From: DATDCV01 sp036524155
GTDB lineage: Bacteria; Verrucomicrobiota; Verrucomicrobiia; Limisphaerales; UBA8199
Assembly (NCBI GenBank): GCA_036524155.1
Contig: DATDCV010000253.1
Coordinates: 1-10,693, forward strand
Direction of reading: 5' to 3'
Length of the DNA: 10,693 nucleotides
Positions 10,341 to 10,693 of the stretch are shown here, one piece after another; the stretch's first letter is position 1, and every line of letters begins with the position of its first letter. The position numbers and the translations under genes were made by a program. Under the pieces are notes generated by a model. It had not been told where the DNA came from. It saw only the letters and a program-made list of their open reading frames with translations, and ran no database searches.

Positions 10341-10597
10341 TGCTCGCCCTCCTCTGCCGCGACCAGCACGGTCTCATTCATCCGCTTGACGGCGTCCTCC
10401 ATCCGGAACCGCACGATCTGCTTGCCAATCTTCCAGTAGCTGATTTGCCCGCGCCGCATCATCTCCGTGATGGTCCGAGGGCAGACCTGCAGCGCCGCCG
10501 CCATCTGACGCTTGGTGAGTCCCACCACGCCCCGCGCCTGCAAGACGCCAACGCTATCGAGTTCCTGGTGCTCCGCCTTGTGGTTCCGCCTGTTCAT
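10337..10597 (-). CDS. Helix-turn-helix (excisionase/MerR-like) protein, 86 aa
   Basis: This is a small DNA-binding protein. Residues 27-75 (LTKRQMAAALQVCPRTITEM, then RRGQISYWKIGKQIVRFRME, then DAVKRMNE) match the HTH_17 excisionase-like winged helix: LT-x-x-x-x-A-x-x-L at the first helix, a recognition helix around CPRTITEMMRRG, and the wing KIGKQIVRFR followed by the closing helix. Such proteins direct excision, or regulate phage early promoters. GAGGA lies four bases before the ATG at 10597, a good ribosome binding site. It is seven bases after the stop of an upstream gene and overlaps the next as GTGA. Being early in the operon it may autoregulate it. No integrase is visible in this window, so excisionase function is untested. 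Confidence 0.86.
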   Translation of the reverse strand: MNRRNHKAEHQELDSVGVLQARGVVGLTKRQMAAALQVCPRTITEMMRRGQISYWKIGKQIVRFRMEDAVKRMNETVLVAAEEGEQ

Positions 10598-10604
10598 CGC
10601 GTCC

Positions 10605-10693
10605 TCAAATCCCCGGCCGGGCCACCCGGCACGTCGCCGCCAATTGCTTTTCCACCTCGCTCCACTTGAAGACCACCGTGTGCGCGATCCTGT
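10605..10693 (-). CDS. C-terminal end of an unidentified gene (cut by window edge)
   Basis: Only the last 28 residues are inside the window: RIAHTVVFKWSEVEKQLAAT followed by CRVARPGI, then TGA at 10605-10607. All three minus-strand frames are open here, or nearly so. This one has the best G/C third-position pattern and a protein-like mix of hydrophobic and charged residues; the competing frame that ends at 10594 is Gly-rich with poor codon bias. The stop is seven bases before the HTH gene. Function cannot be told from the fragment. Confidence 0.5.
   Translation of the reverse strand, partial: RIAHTVVFKWSEVEKQLAATCRVARPGI

Overview
This looks like part of a tailed-phage (Caudovirales-type) genome or prophage. 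The evidence is one long minus-strand operon that runs from a DNA-binding protein and recombination/replication enzymes straight into a packaging terminase. The DNA is GC-rich (coding third positions mostly G/C). The primase-like protein and the large imperfect palindromes between genes remind me of elements from Verrucomicrobiota or neighbouring phyla, but no 16S or host marker is present, so the host is a weak inference.

Right and centre (10693 down to 3321, minus strand): tail of an unidentified gene, HTH/excisionase-like protein, Hjc/VRR-type PD-(D/E)XK nuclease, putative ssDNA-binding protein with an acidic phenylalanine-ended tail, a small unknown, RecB/lambda-type PD-(D/E)XK exonuclease, a second small unknown, HNH endonuclease, zinc-finger plus AEP-like primase, RepA-family hexameric helicase, small terminase, large terminase, and a previously hidden 53-residue coiled-coil protein. 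Most junctions are ATGA, GTGA, TGATG or near-zero spacings, so this reads as one translationally coupled unit with early replication/recombination functions upstream of packaging. A perfect 9-bp hairpin lies just past the last gene. No portal or capsid gene follows the large terminase.

Left-centre (2155-2967, plus strand): two small genes converge on the operon. One encodes a W/F-rich domain (WIWITF...GFHWN...RKCW) seen in phage and plasmid accessory proteins; the other is unknown. A 2968-3320 block with several large hairpins separates the convergent units.

Left (1-2154): over 2 kb with almost no convincing coding sequence. Instead it holds three degenerate copies of a stem-loop repeat (with one compensatory base-pair change), repeated direct motifs, and at least nine long imperfect inverted repeats, the largest 184 bp and ending at the base before the start codon of the first plus-strand gene. 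One plausible 77-aa gene (707-940) has its ribosome binding site exactly in the loop of a 30-bp hairpin. A short GC-rich hairpin family occurs here and in the 2968-3320 block. This dense structured noncoding region is the most unusual part of the window; its function (large structured RNA, origin, packaging/recombination site, or array of degenerate mobile palindromes) cannot be decided from sequence alone.
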